In this document: positions 8,843-18,589 of the stretch, piece by piece
How the letters are laid out: every line of letters begins with the position of its first letter
How positions within the stretch are numbered: the first letter of the stretch is position 1
Assembly: GCA_002457135.1 (NCBI GenBank)
Contig: NTKX01000001.1
Location: 1 to 64,000 of the forward strand
Reading direction: 5' to 3'
DNA from: SAR116 cluster bacterium MED-G04
Lineage (GTDB): Bacteria; Pseudomonadota; Alphaproteobacteria; Puniceispirillales; UBA1172
Length of the DNA stretch: 64,000 nt
The notes under the pieces: generated by a model
Database searches by the model: none
Told to the model about the DNA's origin: nothing
What the model saw: only the letters and a program-made list of their open reading frames with translations
Translations under genes and position numbers: made by a program

Positions 8843-9610
8843 ATGATCAGATTTACACTTCCTGTCCTGTTTCTTGCCGGATTATTCGCGCTCACCTCTT
8901 TTTCCACGATGGAACACGCCATGGCTGATGAACTGACAATCGAAATTCTTGAACAGGGTGAGGGCGAGGTTGCTGCCGACGGCATGCGGGTCACCGTGCA
9001 TTATGAGGGCAGGCTGGTCGATGGCACTGTCTTTGACACTTCCTATTCACGCAATCAGCCGTTTGATTTCATCCTTGGCGGCGGTCAGGTTATCCGCGGC
9101 TGGGAAGAGGGCGTGAGCGGCATGAAAATCGGCGAAAAGCGTCGGCTGACCATCCCGCCCGAACTGGGCTATGGGTCGAACGGTGCCGGTGATGTCATCC
9201 CGCCTGATGCAACCCTGGTGTTTGAGGTTGAATTGCTCGGCGTGACTGAGGTGGCAAGCCTGGCTGAGGCAGGACCCGATGAGCTGAAAAAGGCGCTGGA
9301 AGACGGCACGATTATCGTTGATATCCGGCGTGAGGATGAATGGCGCGAAACCGGTATCATCGAGGGCGCGCATACCGTCACCGCCTTCACAGCCGATGGG
9401 CGGCTGCACCCTGAATTTCAGGAGAAGTTTTTCAGCCTGATGAGCGGGCCTGAAGCCCGGGTCTTGCTGTATTGCCAGGTCGGCGGCCGCAGCAACAATC
9501 TGGGCAACGCGCTGATCAATCAGCTCGGCTTCAACAATATCAGCCATCTTTCCGAAGGCATTGCAGGCTGGCTGGATAATGACAACCCCGTGGTTCCATT
9601 CACGGAATAA
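8843..9610 (+). CDS. Exported FKBP-type peptidyl-prolyl isomerase fused to a rhodanese domain
   Basis: 255 residues. An N-terminal signal peptide (hydrophobic core [12 protein letters not shown], with a likely cleavage near MADE) suggests a periplasmic location. Residues ~35-135 form an FKBP domain: [56 protein letters not shown]. Residues ~150-250 form a rhodanese-like domain: [20 protein letters not shown] with an active-site-like Cys, and GIAGW. The first domain would accelerate prolyl isomerisation; the second usually carries sulfane sulfur or binds a ligand. The pairing on one secreted chain is uncommon and suggests a periplasmic folding or thiol function, which is inference. It is monocistronic by position. 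Confidence 0.88.
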   Translation: MIRFTLPVLFLAGLFALTSFSTMEHAMADELTIEILEQGEGEVAADGMRVTVHYEGRLVDGTVFDTSYSRNQPFDFILGGGQVIRGWEEGVSGMKIGEKRRLTIPPELGYGSNGAGDVIPPDATLVFEVELLGVTEVASLAEAGPDELKKALEDGTIIVDIRREDEWRETGIIEGAHTVTAFTADGRLHPEFQEKFFSLMSGPEARVLLYCQVGGRSNNLGNALINQLGFNNISHLSEGIAGWLDNDNPVVPFTE

Positions 9611-9659
9611 GCCCTAAAGGCTGCATTCCTCACTCATCACCCGTGTCGAGAGGTTGGTG

Positions 9660-10262
9660 CTATTTCAACCCGCGCTCTGTCAGCACGCCATCGACGAATG
9701 TTGCGGCTGAGGCGTAATTGGTGTGGCAGTGGCGGATGTTTGATACCCGGCTGCTGATACTGATCTCGGGGAAGCCTGCGGTACCCATTGCCTCCCCCAG
9801 TGAGGTGGCAACATCAGCAAAATCAATATCACTGTAACGCGCGTCATCACGAATGCGGAGGATGGCGATGCAATCGGCAATGCTCTCATTCATCAGATGT
9901 TCGGGGCTGTTCCTTGGCGGGTGAGGCCGGTCAATATCGCCAGTCTGATGATGGGCGCATTCATGGAGGTCAATAAAGGCCTGAAGCGGTGCCGGGGCCT
10001 GATCAAAATTGAAGCGATTGACAACAGGGTTTCCGTCCCCGTCCCGCCTGGCCATGCCTGCCGCGAATTTCGCGTTATCGGAATTGCGTTCCTTGAAGAG
10101 GACAGACTCGCCCAGGTTGTTTGAACAGCTTGGCGGGGCAATAACCGCATGATCCGGGGATTCTGTTTCAGCCCATCCCGGCGAGGCAATCAATATAGGT
10201 GAGGCAATCAGTATAGGTGAGGCAATCAGTATAAAGGCAATGGTGGTGAGGATCAGGCGCAT
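9660..10262 (-). CDS. Exported HExxH-type putative metallopeptidase or hydrolase, unknown family
   Basis: About 200 residues. It begins with a signal peptide whose hydrophobic core is a triplicated six-residue repeat (ASPILI), ending near GWAE. The mature part contains DLHECAHHQTG at residues ~100-110, a HExxH-like zinc motif, with NESIADC about 25 residues later supplying a possible third ligand Glu. Four or more Cys residues suggest disulfides. Start at ATG 10262 gives MRLILTT; a GTG at 10274 is possible. The zinc-peptidase reading comes from the motif only, and no family was recognised. It converges on the FKBP-rhodanese gene, but no shared function is implied. Confidence 0.6.
   Translation of the reverse strand: MRLILTTIAFILIASPILIASPILIASPGWAETESPDHAVIAPPSCSNNLGESVLFKERNSDNAKFAAGMARRDGDGNPVVNRFNFDQAPAPLQAFIDLHECAHHQTGDIDRPHPPRNSPEHLMNESIADCIAILRIRDDARYSDIDFADVATSLGEAMGTAGFPEISISSRVSNIRHCHTNYASAATFVDGVLTERGLK
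10183..10236. repeat. 18-bp tandem repeat in a signal-peptide coding region
   Basis: About three copies of an 18-bp unit, GGTGAGGCAATCAGTATA or variants, encode a repeated six-residue hydrophobic block in the minus-strand protein. The unit keeps the reading frame and lengthens the signal-peptide core. Confidence 0.8.
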
Positions 10263-10334
10263 CAGTTTTTCCACTTACAGTAATGATAAAAATTATATGG
10301 CTTCGAAATTTAGTGAACTATCCCTTATGAGGGA

Positions 10335-10411
10335 TGGTGATCCCGGAGGGACTCGAACCCCCTACCTACAGATTAGGAATCTGTCGCTCTATCCTGATGA
10401 GCTACGGGACC
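10335..10411 (-). tRNA. tRNA-Arg (anticodon CCT)
   Basis: Read on the minus strand from 10411: acceptor GGTCCCG pairs with CGGGATC at the 3' end, allowing one G-T pair. The D-arm contains AGCTCATCAGGATAGAGC. The anticodon arm ACAGA-TTCCTAA-TCTGT gives anticodon CCT, and the T-arm has GGGTTCGAGTCCC. Discriminator A and CCA are encoded. 77 nt with CCA. Confidence 0.96.
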
Positions 10412-10470
10412 ACGCCATCTTTATCGGCTGAAAGCCGCTGTTTGTCAAACCGGGCAAGGTTGATTAAACG

Positions 10471-10520
10471 CCTGATCTCACCCCCGGGCCTAGCCCCTGA
10501 TCTCACCCCCGGGCCTAGCC
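10471..10520. repeat. 25-bp direct tandem duplication at a gene 3' end
   Basis: Two exact copies of a 25-bp unit (10471-10495 and 10496-10520), each holding CACCCCCGGGCCTAGCC. The second copy overlaps the stop codon of the minus-strand dehydrogenase gene, so the stop and its flank are duplicated. Confidence 0.9.
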
Positions 10521-11471
10521 CCTGACCGGGACGACTTCATAGCCCTTTTCTTCGGGTTCATCATCGAGGATTTCAGCCGGGAAACCTGGCGCCCTGATAT
10601 CCAGCCCGGTCTTGTCTTCGAGGAGGCGGATGATGTTGGGCGAAAATTCGCGGGGGCCGTATTGTTCAATGGCGTGCCGGAAGGTTTCGACCATGAGCGG
10701 CGAGATTTCGAGCGGAATGTTGTGGTTTTCGGCAATGCTCTGGAACAGGCCGATATCCTTCAGCACCAGGTCCATGGTGAAATTGATGTTGCGGCTGCCG
10801 TTGAGGATGATCTGGCTTTCGGTTTCATGGACAAAGGAATTGCCCGATGAAATCCTGATCGCCTCAAACGTGGTGTTGAGGTCCATGCCCGCGGCCTTCA
10901 TCGTCACCAGCGCTTCGGCGCAGGTCATCAGGTTCGCGGTGGCCAGATAGTTGGTCATGACCTTGAGGATGGATGCCGAACCCAGTGGCCCCGTGTGCAG
11001 GACCCGCCGACCCAGCGTCGTCAGCACTGGCAGCATGCGGTCAAAAACAGCACGCTCGCATCCGGCAAAGATGGAGATATTGCCGGTGGCGGCACGGTGG
11101 CACCCCCCAGAAACCGGGCAATCGACAGCATCAGCACCCTTTTCCGCCACCATTGCGCCCAACCGTTTGACCTCGCCTTCATCGGTTGTGCTCATCTCCG
11201 CCCAAATCTTGCCGGGGCCGATGCCATCGAGTATACCGTCCTCACCTTCCATGACGGCGGCGCAGGCTGCCGGTGATGGCAGGCAGGTGATGATCAGCTC
11301 GCATGCCTCGGCCATGGCCCCGGGGCTGTCGCCCCATTCCGCGCCGTCCTGAATGAAAGGCTCGGCTATAGCGCGATCAAGGTCACGCACCATCACTGAA
11401 AATCCGTTGCGAACCAGGCTGCCCGCCAGCTTGCCGCCGACATTGCCCAGACCGATAAACCCGACACGCAT
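10515..11471 (-). CDS. NAD(P)-dependent beta-hydroxyacid dehydrogenase (3-hydroxyisobutyrate dehydrogenase family)
   Basis: 318 residues. N-terminal Rossmann motif GFIGLGNVGGKLA at residues ~4-16. The substrate block DCPVSGG lies near residue 120, and the catalytic Lys lies in ILKVMTNYL around residue 170. The family oxidises 3-hydroxyisobutyrate, tartronate semialdehyde or similar beta-hydroxyacids. Start at ATG 11471 has GGAGGG just upstream; a longer frame extends to 11786 but adds sequence unlike the family. The C-terminus is acidic (DDEPEEKGYE) and longer than in typical HIBADH. The substrate cannot be set from sequence. Confidence 0.87.
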   Translation of the reverse strand: MRVGFIGLGNVGGKLAGSLVRNGFSVMVRDLDRAIAEPFIQDGAEWGDSPGAMAEACELIITCLPSPAACAAVMEGEDGILDGIGPGKIWAEMSTTDEGEVKRLGAMVAEKGADAVDCPVSGGCHRAATGNISIFAGCERAVFDRMLPVLTTLGRRVLHTGPLGSASILKVMTNYLATANLMTCAEALVTMKAAGMDLNTTFEAIRISSGNSFVHETESQIILNGSRNINFTMDLVLKDIGLFQSIAENHNIPLEISPLMVETFRHAIEQYGPREFSPNIIRLLEDKTGLDIRAPGFPAEILDDEPEEKGYEVVPVRG

Positions 11472-11641
11472 GATACCCTCCCCCATGGTTTCCTGTGGTA
11501 TGAATTTCTGTCCTATTGTTGATGAGAGTGGAGTCATTTTGACCATGGGCGCAAGCAAATAATGCCGCCGCCCGGGTCCCTGGAGGCATTTCATTTCCGG
11601 CTGGATATTGCCGGGGAGGGGGTAGAGTTCCATATAGTAGA

Positions 11642-13480
11642 ATGAACCCGAAAGAAATGGATCAATCGATGCCTGATACACTGCCGTCATGGTCGCTTGC
11701 TGACCTCTATTCCAGTGCCAGTGATGACAACATGACCCGCGACATGGCGGATTGCCGTGACCGTGCCTCAGCGCTGGCCAGCACATGGAAATCCCGCCTC
11801 CATGAAGCGGATGCCGCGAGCCTTGCCGGGGTGATTGAGGATTATCAGGCTATCAGTGAGACCTTGGGCCGGTTGAGCAGTTTTGCCGACCTCGCCTTTG
11901 CCGCTGATATGAGCGAGGCCGAAACCGGCCGCATGGCCCAGTCGATGCGTGAGCTGGAAAGCGAGATCAGCGCGCAACTGGTTTTTGTCGAACTCGAAAT
12001 CGCCCGCATTGATGATGACCATATGGATGCCCTGATGCAATCCGATGCGCTGGCCAGCTGGTCACCCTGGCTCAGGATCGTGCGGGCCTGGCGAAAGCAC
12101 CAGCTTTCCGATGAACTGGAAACCATGCTGATTGAACGGTCCCCCTCGGGGCGGGCGGCCTGGGTCCGGCTGTTTGATGAAACCGCCGCCAGCCTGCGGT
12201 TCCCGATTGACGGGCAGGATGTTGCCGAATCCGAGATCATGGACATGATGACGGACCCTGACCCGGAGGTGCGCCGCAAGGCCGGGTTGAGCCGGTCCGA
12301 AGTGCTGGATAAAAACAGTCGCCTGATGGCCCTGATCCTCAACACCATTGCCAAGGATAAAAGCGTTGATGATCGCTGGCGTGGCTTTTCCCGCCCGGTA
12401 TCGGCCCGCAACCTTGCCAATGATGTCGAGGATGAAGTGGTCGATGCCCTCGCCCATTCCGTCACCAGCAGGATGCCTGACCTGACGCATCGCTATTATG
12501 CGCTGAAGGCCTCATGGATGGGGGTTGATAAGCTTAACTGGTGGGATCGCAATGCCCCTCTGCCGGGGGAAGACCCACGCCAGTTCAGCTGGGATGAAGC
12601 CCGCAAGATGGTGCTGACTGCCTTTGATGAATTTGACCCCGGCATGGCCGAGGTTGCAGGCTGGTTTTTTGACCGCAACTGGATTGACGCCCCGCATCGC
12701 CCCGGCAAGGCCTCTGGCGCGTTCAGCCACCCCACCGTGCCATCGGCGCATCCCTATATCCTGATGAACTATTCGGGCAAGGTGAACGATGTCATGACCC
12801 TGGCGCATGAGCTGGGCCACGGTGTCCATCAGGTGCTGGCTGGCCCGAAAGGCCATCTGATGAGTTCGACCCCATTGACGCTGGCTGAAACGGCCTCTGT
12901 CTTTGGGGAAATGCTGGTGTTCCGCCGTCTGCTTGACAGCACAACCGATCCTGTTCAGCGGCGCGCCCTGCTGGCCGGCAAGATCGAGGATATGCTCAAT
13001 ACCGTGGTGCGCCAGATCGGCTTCCATAATTTTGAGGAACGCTTCCATGACGCTCGCCAGAAGGGTGAGCAGACCCCTGATGCTATCGCTGATATCTGGA
13101 TGGAAACCCAGGCTGATGCCCTAGGCCCGGCGATCCGGATTGATGAGACGTATCGGCCGATCTGGGGGTTCATCCCGCATTTTGTCCATGTCCCGTTCTA
13201 CGTTTATGCCTATGCCTTTGGTGATTGCCTCGTGAATGCATTGTGGCAGGTCTACAGCACCGCAGAAGGCGATGCCCGGAAAGATTTTGTGCTGAATTAC
13301 CTTGATCTGTTGAGGGCAGGCGGCACCCGCCGCCATGATGAGGCACTGGCCCCGTTCGGGCTGGATGCCCGTGATGCATCTTTCTGGTCGCTGGGGCTGG
13401 ATATGCTATCGGGCATGATTGATGAGCTTGAGGCCGAACTGGTCCAGGCCGGATTGGTGGAGACAGCGCATGGCGAATGA
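11642..13480 (+). CDS. pepF: M3 family oligoendopeptidase F
   Basis: 612 residues, the usual size of PepF/M3 zinc peptidases, which are cytosolic enzymes that cut short oligopeptides. The zinc site is HELGHGVHQ near residues 388-396, with the downstream Glu block TLAETASVFGEM ~25 residues later. The C-terminal catalytic region contains FPHFVHVPFYVYAYAFG-like sequence, typical of the family. The start is taken as ATG 11642; in-frame ATGs at 11657 and 11669 are possible because the upstream site is weak. It overlaps the next gene by 11 bp, so the pair is probably co-translated. Confidence 0.92.
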   Translation: MNPKEMDQSMPDTLPSWSLADLYSSASDDNMTRDMADCRDRASALASTWKSRLHEADAASLAGVIEDYQAISETLGRLSSFADLAFAADMSEAETGRMAQSMRELESEISAQLVFVELEIARIDDDHMDALMQSDALASWSPWLRIVRAWRKHQLSDELETMLIERSPSGRAAWVRLFDETAASLRFPIDGQDVAESEIMDMMTDPDPEVRRKAGLSRSEVLDKNSRLMALILNTIAKDKSVDDRWRGFSRPVSARNLANDVEDEVVDALAHSVTSRMPDLTHRYYALKASWMGVDKLNWWDRNAPLPGEDPRQFSWDEARKMVLTAFDEFDPGMAEVAGWFFDRNWIDAPHRPGKASGAFSHPTVPSAHPYILMNYSGKVNDVMTLAHELGHGVHQVLAGPKGHLMSSTPLTLAETASVFGEMLVFRRLLDSTTDPVQRRALLAGKIEDMLNTVVRQIGFHNFEERFHDARQKGEQTPDAIADIWMETQADALGPAIRIDETYRPIWGFIPHFVHVPFYVYAYAFGDCLVNALWQVYSTAEGDARKDFVLNYLDLLRAGGTRRHDEALAPFGLDARDASFWSLGLDMLSGMIDELEAELVQAGLVETAHGE

Positions 13481-14858
13481 ACAGTCGGGCATGGGCGGAC
13501 GTTTCCGCCGCTACGCCAAGGTCACGGGAACCATGGGGAACCTGGCCATGAAGATGGCGGGTGAACGCTATCTCGGCATCAAGGTTGACCGTGATAATCA
13601 CGCCGTCCAATTGCGTGATGCGCTGGGGAACCTGAAAGGCCCGCTGATGAAAGTGGCCCAGATCCTCGCCACCATCCCTGAGGCCTTGCCCCGAGAATAC
13701 GCCGAAGAACTGGCCAATCTGCAAACCGACGCGCCGCCGATGGGCTGGCTCTTCGTCAAGCGCAGGATGGCGGCCGAACTGGGGGCAGACTGGCAATCCA
13801 AATTCGCCGAGTTTGAAAAACAGGCCGCTGCCGCTGCCTCACTCGGTCAGGTGCATCGGGCCACGGGGCATGATGGCGGGAAATATGCCTGCAAGCTCCA
13901 GTACCCTGATATGCGGGCGGCGGTTGAGGCTGACCTGCGCCAGCTGAAATTGATTTTCTCGCTCTATGAACGCTATGATAACGCGATCTCCACCAGCGAT
14001 ATTCACACCGAGCTGTCCCAGCGGCTTGAGGAAGAATTGGATTATCGGCGGGAGGCGGCGAACATGCGGCTCTATCGGACGATGCTGGCTGATGAGCCGG
14101 GGGCCAATGTGCCTGAACCGTTTGAAGAACTCTCCACCGACCGGCTCCTGACCATGAGCTGGATTGATGGAACCAAGCTGAAATCCTATATTGCCGAAGC
14201 TAACAGCAGTGAGGAACGCAACGAGGTTGCCATCAACATGTTCCGGACATGGTATGTGCCGTTCTATTATTATGGCGTGATCCATGGTGACCCACATCCG
14301 GGGAATTACACGATTGCCGCTGACCGCTCGGTCAACCTGCTGGATTACGGATGCATCAGGCTGTTCAGGCCTGCCTTTGTCAGCGGGGTGATTGATCTCT
14401 ACCGCGCCCTGCGTGACGATGATGAGGCCCTCGCCGTTGATGCTTACAGAAAATGGGGCTTTGATAATCTTGATCGTGAGGCGATTGATATTCTCAACAT
14501 CTGGGCGCGGTTCATCTACACACCGCTGCTGGAGGATAAGGCGAGGCCCATTCAGGAAATGCGAAGCGGCAATCAGGGCCGTGAAGTCGCCATGAAAGTC
14601 TATGCCGAGCTAAAACGCATTGGCGGGGTTCGCCCCCCGCGTGAGTTTGTGCTGATGGATCGCGCTGCTATCGGCCTTGGTTCGGTGTTCATGCATCTGC
14701 AGGCTGAGGTCAACTGGCACCGCCAGTTTGAAGGCATGATTGATGGCTTTGATGCTGATGCGCTGGCCCGCCGTCAGCGTGAGGCCGCTATTGACTGCGG
14801 CATCCCCCAATCCATCTATGACCATGAAGATTCCACCGGGGAAGATTCCACCGAATAA
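13470..14858 (+). CDS. ABC1/UbiB-family atypical kinase
   Basis: 462 residues of the ABC1/COQ8/UbiB protein kinase-like family, which supports ubiquinone synthesis. Visible hallmarks are the Ala-rich nucleotide loop AAAAASLGQVHRA, the Lys in ACKLQYPDM, HGDPHPGNYTI (catalytic Asp and Asn) and LLDYGCI (a DFG-like metal site in which Tyr replaces Phe). Start at ATG 13470 (MANEQ) is preceded by GGTGGAG and lies inside the end of pepF. The last codons contain an in-frame 15-bp duplication giving EDSTGEDSTE. No typical UbiB C-terminal membrane helices are obvious, so it may be nearer the AarF/ABC1 cytosolic branch. Confidence 0.88.
   Translation: MANEQSGMGGRFRRYAKVTGTMGNLAMKMAGERYLGIKVDRDNHAVQLRDALGNLKGPLMKVAQILATIPEALPREYAEELANLQTDAPPMGWLFVKRRMAAELGADWQSKFAEFEKQAAAAASLGQVHRATGHDGGKYACKLQYPDMRAAVEADLRQLKLIFSLYERYDNAISTSDIHTELSQRLEEELDYRREAANMRLYRTMLADEPGANVPEPFEELSTDRLLTMSWIDGTKLKSYIAEANSSEERNEVAINMFRTWYVPFYYYGVIHGDPHPGNYTIAADRSVNLLDYGCIRLFRPAFVSGVIDLYRALRDDDEALAVDAYRKWGFDNLDREAIDILNIWARFIYTPLLEDKARPIQEMRSGNQGREVAMKVYAELKRIGGVRPPREFVLMDRAAIGLGSVFMHLQAEVNWHRQFEGMIDGFDADALARRQREAAIDCGIPQSIYDHEDSTGEDSTE
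14829..14858. repeat. 15-bp tandem duplication at the 3' end of the UbiB-like gene
   Basis: GAAGATTCCACCGGG is repeated directly as GAAGATTCCACCGAA, immediately before the TAA. It adds the in-frame residues EDSTG. Confidence 0.8.
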
Positions 14859-14949
14859 AACAGTATAAAATGAGGCTGAGGTAATTTGTCTCTTTTGACG
14901 GCGATGGTGTCGTGATAGGGTTCATCCTCTTTTGCAGAGGGCAGAGCCT

Positions 14950-14979
14950 TTGCACGACCTTGGGGGTCCGGCGTATAAC
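14950..14979 (+). promoter_or_regulatory. Candidate sigma-70 promoter upstream of pntA
   Basis: TTGCAC at 14950-14955 and TATAAC at 14974-14979 are 18 bp apart, about 70 bp before the pntA start. The rest of the 189-bp gap shows no gene. A weaker TTGACG lies at about 14896. Confidence 0.4.
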
Positions 14980-15047
14980 CGAGCAAAAACTGTGCGCCGG
15001 GAGGAAAACGTGCATAGATCAGTCCGACTATAACGGGAGCAAATAAC

Positions 15048-16616
15048 ATGAAAATCGGTGCCCCTAGGGAAACAATGGCGGGGGAAAACCGCGTGTCGAT
15101 GACACCCGATTCCGCCCTCCAACTCCAGAAACTGGGCTATGAATGTTTCGTTGAGGCAGGAGCCGGTGAACCGGCCCGCTTCGCTGATGACGATTACCGC
15201 GCCGCCGGCGTGACCGTGGTGAAATCCGCCAATGAGCTGATCAGCGCGGTGGATATTGTCACCAAGGTTCGCGGACCTTCCAAGGCCGAGCTGAAAAAGC
15301 TCAAGAAAGGGCAGACCCTGATCGGTTTCTTCAACCCTGCGGGTGAACCCGATGCGCTCGAGCAGGCGAAATCGCAAGGCGTCAATGTCATTGCCATGGA
15401 AATGGTGCCGCGGATTTCCCGGGCGCAGAAAATGGATGCTTTGTCATCCATGGCCAATATTGCCGGTTATCGTTCGGTGATCGAGGCCAGCAACAATTTT
15501 GGCCGTTTCTTCACGGGTCAGGTTACCGCCGCCGGTAAAGTCCCGCCCGCCAAGGTGCTGGTGATCGGGGCCGGTGTTGCCGGTCTTGCCGCCATCGGCA
15601 CGGCGCAGTCGCTGGGTGCGATTGTCCGCGCTTTCGATGTGCGCCCCGAAGTCGCCGAGCAGATCGAGTCCATGGGTGCCGAATTCCTGTTCCTAGATTT
15701 CGATGATAATCAGGATGGTGCGGAAACCGGCGGCTATGCCGCGCCGTCCAGCCCTGAATTCCGCGCCAAGCAGCTTGAGCTGTTTGAGCAGCAGGCACCG
15801 GAAATTGATATTGTCATCACCACAGCCCTGATCCCCAATCGTGAGGCCCCCGAGCTGTGGACCGAAGGCATGGTCAAGGCCATGAAGCCTGGGTCGGTGA
15901 TCGTTGATCTGGCCGCTGAAAAGGGCGGTAACTGCAAGCTCACCGTTGCTGATGAGAAAATCGTCACCGACAACGGCGTGACCATCATCGGCTACACCGA
16001 TTTCCCGTCACGGATGGCAAGCCAGGCATCAACGCTCTATTCAACGAACATTCGCCACATGATGACTGACCTGACCCCTGAAAAGGATGGCCAGATCAAT
16101 CACAACATGGAAGATGACGTGATCAGGGGCGCAACCGTCACCTTTGACGGTGAGATTACCTACCCGCCGCCACCCCCCAAGGTGCAGGCAATTGCCTCCA
16201 AGAAACCGGAAAAGACCCCGCAGAAAACGCCCGAAGAAATCGCCGCTGATGAAGCCGCTGCCATGGCCAGGGCTGGCCGTCAGCAGACCGGGCTTCTGAT
16301 CGCGGGTGCCGCGCTGATGGCGGTGATCGGGGCCTATGCCCCGGCCAGTTTCATGCAGCATTTCATTGTTTTCGTGCTGGCTGTCTTTGTCGGCTTCCAG
16401 GTGATATGGGGGGTTGCGCATTCGCTCCACACCCCGCTGATGGCTGTGACCAACGCAATCTCGGGCATCATCATTGTCGGGGCCTTGCTCCAGCTTGATA
16501 CCGGCAATTCGATCGTCACTGTACTGGCGGGCATTTCGGTGCTGATCGCCACCATCAACATTGTCGGCGGGTTCATGGTGACGCGCCGCATGTTGCAGAT
16601 GTTCAAGAAATCTTAG
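15048..16616 (+). CDS. pntA: NAD(P) transhydrogenase subunit alpha
   Basis: 522 residues. Domain I (NAD(H) binding) covers residues ~1-375, with [17 protein letters not shown] at the N-terminus and the dinucleotide fold [18 protein letters not shown] Pro/Lys-rich linker (PPPPPKVQ, then [10 protein letters not shown]) follows. The C-terminal ~120 residues carry about four membrane helices. Together with PntB it forms the proton-pumping enzyme that reduces NADP+ with NADH across the inner membrane. Here the alpha chain is full length, not split into PntAA and PntAB as in many alphaproteobacteria. The operon partner pntB starts 14 bp downstream. Confidence 0.97.
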   Translation: MKIGAPRETMAGENRVSMTPDSALQLQKLGYECFVEAGAGEPARFADDDYRAAGVTVVKSANELISAVDIVTKVRGPSKAELKKLKKGQTLIGFFNPAGEPDALEQAKSQGVNVIAMEMVPRISRAQKMDALSSMANIAGYRSVIEASNNFGRFFTGQVTAAGKVPPAKVLVIGAGVAGLAAIGTAQSLGAIVRAFDVRPEVAEQIESMGAEFLFLDFDDNQDGAETGGYAAPSSPEFRAKQLELFEQQAPEIDIVITTALIPNREAPELWTEGMVKAMKPGSVIVDLAAEKGGNCKLTVADEKIVTDNGVTIIGYTDFPSRMASQASTLYSTNIRHMMTDLTPEKDGQINHNMEDDVIRGATVTFDGEITYPPPPPKVQAIASKKPEKTPQKTPEEIAADEAAAMARAGRQQTGLLIAGAALMAVIGAYAPASFMQHFIVFVLAVFVGFQVIWGVAHSLHTPLMAVTNAISGIIIVGALLQLDTGNSIVTVLAGISVLIATINIVGGFMVTRRMLQMFKKS

Positions 16617-16630
16617 GCGGAGGATTGATT

Positions 16631-18004
16631 ATGACGATAGGACTTCAAACCGCCGCTTATATATCGGCAACTGTTCTCTTCATTCTGTCCCTTGGCGGGC
16701 TATCCAATCAGGAAAGCGCCAAGCGGGCTGTCTGGTATGGCATTATCGGGATGGCCATCGCGGTGCTGGCCACCGTGGCGGAACCAGCGGTCAGCCTCAG
16801 CACCGTGCTGATGGGCTCGATCGTGGCCGGGGCCGTGATCGGTGTTCTGGTGGCACTGCGGGTTGAGATGACCGGCATGCCGCAACTGGTGGCTGCCCTG
16901 CATTCCTTTGTTGGTCTTGCGGCGGTGTTCATCGGCCTTAATTCCGATTTGACGGTGCATGATTTTGCCTCAAAGGCAGAACAGGTCATCCATGAGGTTG
17001 AGATTTTCCTCGGTGTCTTTATCGGTGCTGTGACCTTCACCGGCTCGATCATTGCCTACGGCAAACTGGCGGGCAAGATTGACGGCAAGGCGCTGATCAT
17101 CCCGGGCCGGAATATGTGGAATATCGCCATTGTCGTGGCCTCGCTGGTGCTGCTGGTGATGTACATGAACCATGCCGGGCCGTGGACGCTCTATGTCATG
17201 ACCGTGCTGGCCTGCCTGCTGGGTATCCATCTGGTGATGGCTATTGGCGGGGCTGACATGCCGGTGGTTGTTTCCATGCTCAACTCCTATTCAGGCTGGG
17301 CGGCGGCGGCAACCGGCTTCCTGCTTGGCAATGACCTGCTGATCGTGACCGGTGCGCTGGTTGGCTCATCAGGGGCGATCCTTTCCTACATCATGTGTAA
17401 GGCGATGAACCGTCATTTCGTTTCGGTTATCCTTGGCGGCTGGGGCGATGCCACCGGTCCCGCCATGGAAATTGAGGGCGAGCAGGTGGCGATTGACGTT
17501 GATGGTGTTGCTTCTTCGCTCAACGATGCTGACAGCATCATCATCGTGCCGGGTTACGGCATGGCGGTGGCGCAGGCGCAGCAATCCATCTCTGAGCTGA
17601 CACGGCGGCTGAGGGCGCAGGGTAAATCGGTTCGCTTTGCCATTCACCCGGTGGCAGGCCGCTTGCCGGGGCATATGAACGTGCTGCTGGCTGAGGCCAA
17701 GGTGCCTTATGACATTGTCCTTGAGATGGATGAGATCAACGACGATTTCCCGAACACCGATGTGGTGATCGTGGTGGGGTCGAACGATATCGTCAACCCG
17801 GCCGCGCAGGAAGACCCGAACTCGCCCATTGCCGGGATGCCAGTTCTCGAAGTCTGGAAGGCCAAGCAGGTGTTTGTTTCCAAGCGTGGTCAGGGTACGG
17901 GTTATTCAGGCATTGAAAACCCGCTCTTCTTCAAGGAGAACACCCGCATGTTCTATGGCGATGCCAAGGCCAGCGTCGATGCCCTGCTGGGTCAGATCAC
18001 CTGA
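16631..18004 (+). CDS. pntB: NAD(P) transhydrogenase subunit beta
   Basis: 457 residues. About nine hydrophobic helices fill residues ~1-260. The NADP(H)-binding domain III follows from ~280, with [14 protein letters not shown] and [20 protein letters not shown], both standard PntB blocks. Start at ATG 16631 has GGAGGA upstream; a TTG two codons earlier is not needed. It is followed by a strong intrinsic terminator, so pntAB is a two-gene operon. Confidence 0.97.
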   Translation: MTIGLQTAAYISATVLFILSLGGLSNQESAKRAVWYGIIGMAIAVLATVAEPAVSLSTVLMGSIVAGAVIGVLVALRVEMTGMPQLVAALHSFVGLAAVFIGLNSDLTVHDFASKAEQVIHEVEIFLGVFIGAVTFTGSIIAYGKLAGKIDGKALIIPGRNMWNIAIVVASLVLLVMYMNHAGPWTLYVMTVLACLLGIHLVMAIGGADMPVVVSMLNSYSGWAAAATGFLLGNDLLIVTGALVGSSGAILSYIMCKAMNRHFVSVILGGWGDATGPAMEIEGEQVAIDVDGVASSLNDADSIIIVPGYGMAVAQAQQSISELTRRLRAQGKSVRFAIHPVAGRLPGHMNVLLAEAKVPYDIVLEMDEINDDFPNTDVVIVVGSNDIVNPAAQEDPNSPIAGMPVLEVWKAKQVFVSKRGQGTGYSGIENPLFFKENTRMFYGDAKASVDALLGQIT

Positions 18005-18031
18005 TCGCTCAGGCATGGCATAATGATAAGG

Positions 18032-18060
18032 AAGGCGGGGTTCATTCCCGCCTTTTTTAT
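18032..18060 (+). terminator. Rho-independent terminator of pntAB
   Basis: An 8-bp perfect stem AAGGCGGG/CCCGCCTT with a 7-nt loop, followed by a run of T. It starts 27 bp after the pntB stop. Confidence 0.92.
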
Positions 18061-18088
18061 GGGGCTTTTTTGGGGGTCATGCTGAAAG

Positions 18089-18514
18089 CTAATTGAGCAG
18101 CATTCCCATGGAAATTCGGTTTTCAACCTCAAACCCCAGGCTTTCGTAATAGGCTTTCAGGCTGTTGTTACCGCCCCTGATCTGCAAATTGACCTTGACC
18201 GCCCCCATGGATTTCAGCCGTGCGGATGCTGCCTCAATCATGGCGGCCCCATAGCCATGGCCGCGATGGTTCGGGTCAACCGCCAGCGCATTGATCCAGC
18301 CGCGATGACCATCATAACCGGCCAGCACAGCGGCGATCACCGCGCCGTTGGCCACCCCTATCAGAACACCCTCTGGCTGGAAATCCAGTTTCGCCGCCAG
18401 CATTGTTGCGGGTTCGTTCCATGGCGGGTCATCAGGAAAAACGGTTTTCCATAACCCGGTGACGGCCTCATGATCAGCAGGGTTGTACCCCCTGATATCG
18501 ATTGTCCTGTTCAT
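18089..18514 (-). CDS. GNAT family N-acetyltransferase (YpeA-like)
   Basis: 141 residues, one GNAT domain. The acetyl-CoA pyrophosphate loop is VDPNHRGHGYGAAMI at residues ~80-94. NLQIRGGNNSLKAYYESLGF near the C-terminus is the usual motif B region and closely resembles YpeA/RimI-type enzymes. The substrate is unknown. It sits downstream of rpsU on the same strand, but a terminator lies between them, so expression may be separate or by read-through. Confidence 0.88.
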   Translation of the reverse strand: MNRTIDIRGYNPADHEAVTGLWKTVFPDDPPWNEPATMLAAKLDFQPEGVLIGVANGAVIAAVLAGYDGHRGWINALAVDPNHRGHGYGAAMIEAASARLKSMGAVKVNLQIRGGNNSLKAYYESLGFEVENRISMGMLLN

Positions 18515-18528
18515 TTTTTCCTCCCCCG

Positions 18529-18557
18529 GAAAAAGAAAAAGCCACCCGAAGGTGGCT
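18529..18557 (-). terminator. Rho-independent terminator of rpsU
   Basis: On the minus strand, AGCCACC-TTCG-GGTGGCT forms a 7-bp stem closed by a TTCG tetraloop, followed by TTTTTCTTTTT. It lies about 30 bp after the rpsU stop. Confidence 0.92.
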
Positions 18558-18589
18558 CTTTTAATGTGGCGTTTCTGAATGAACAGAAA

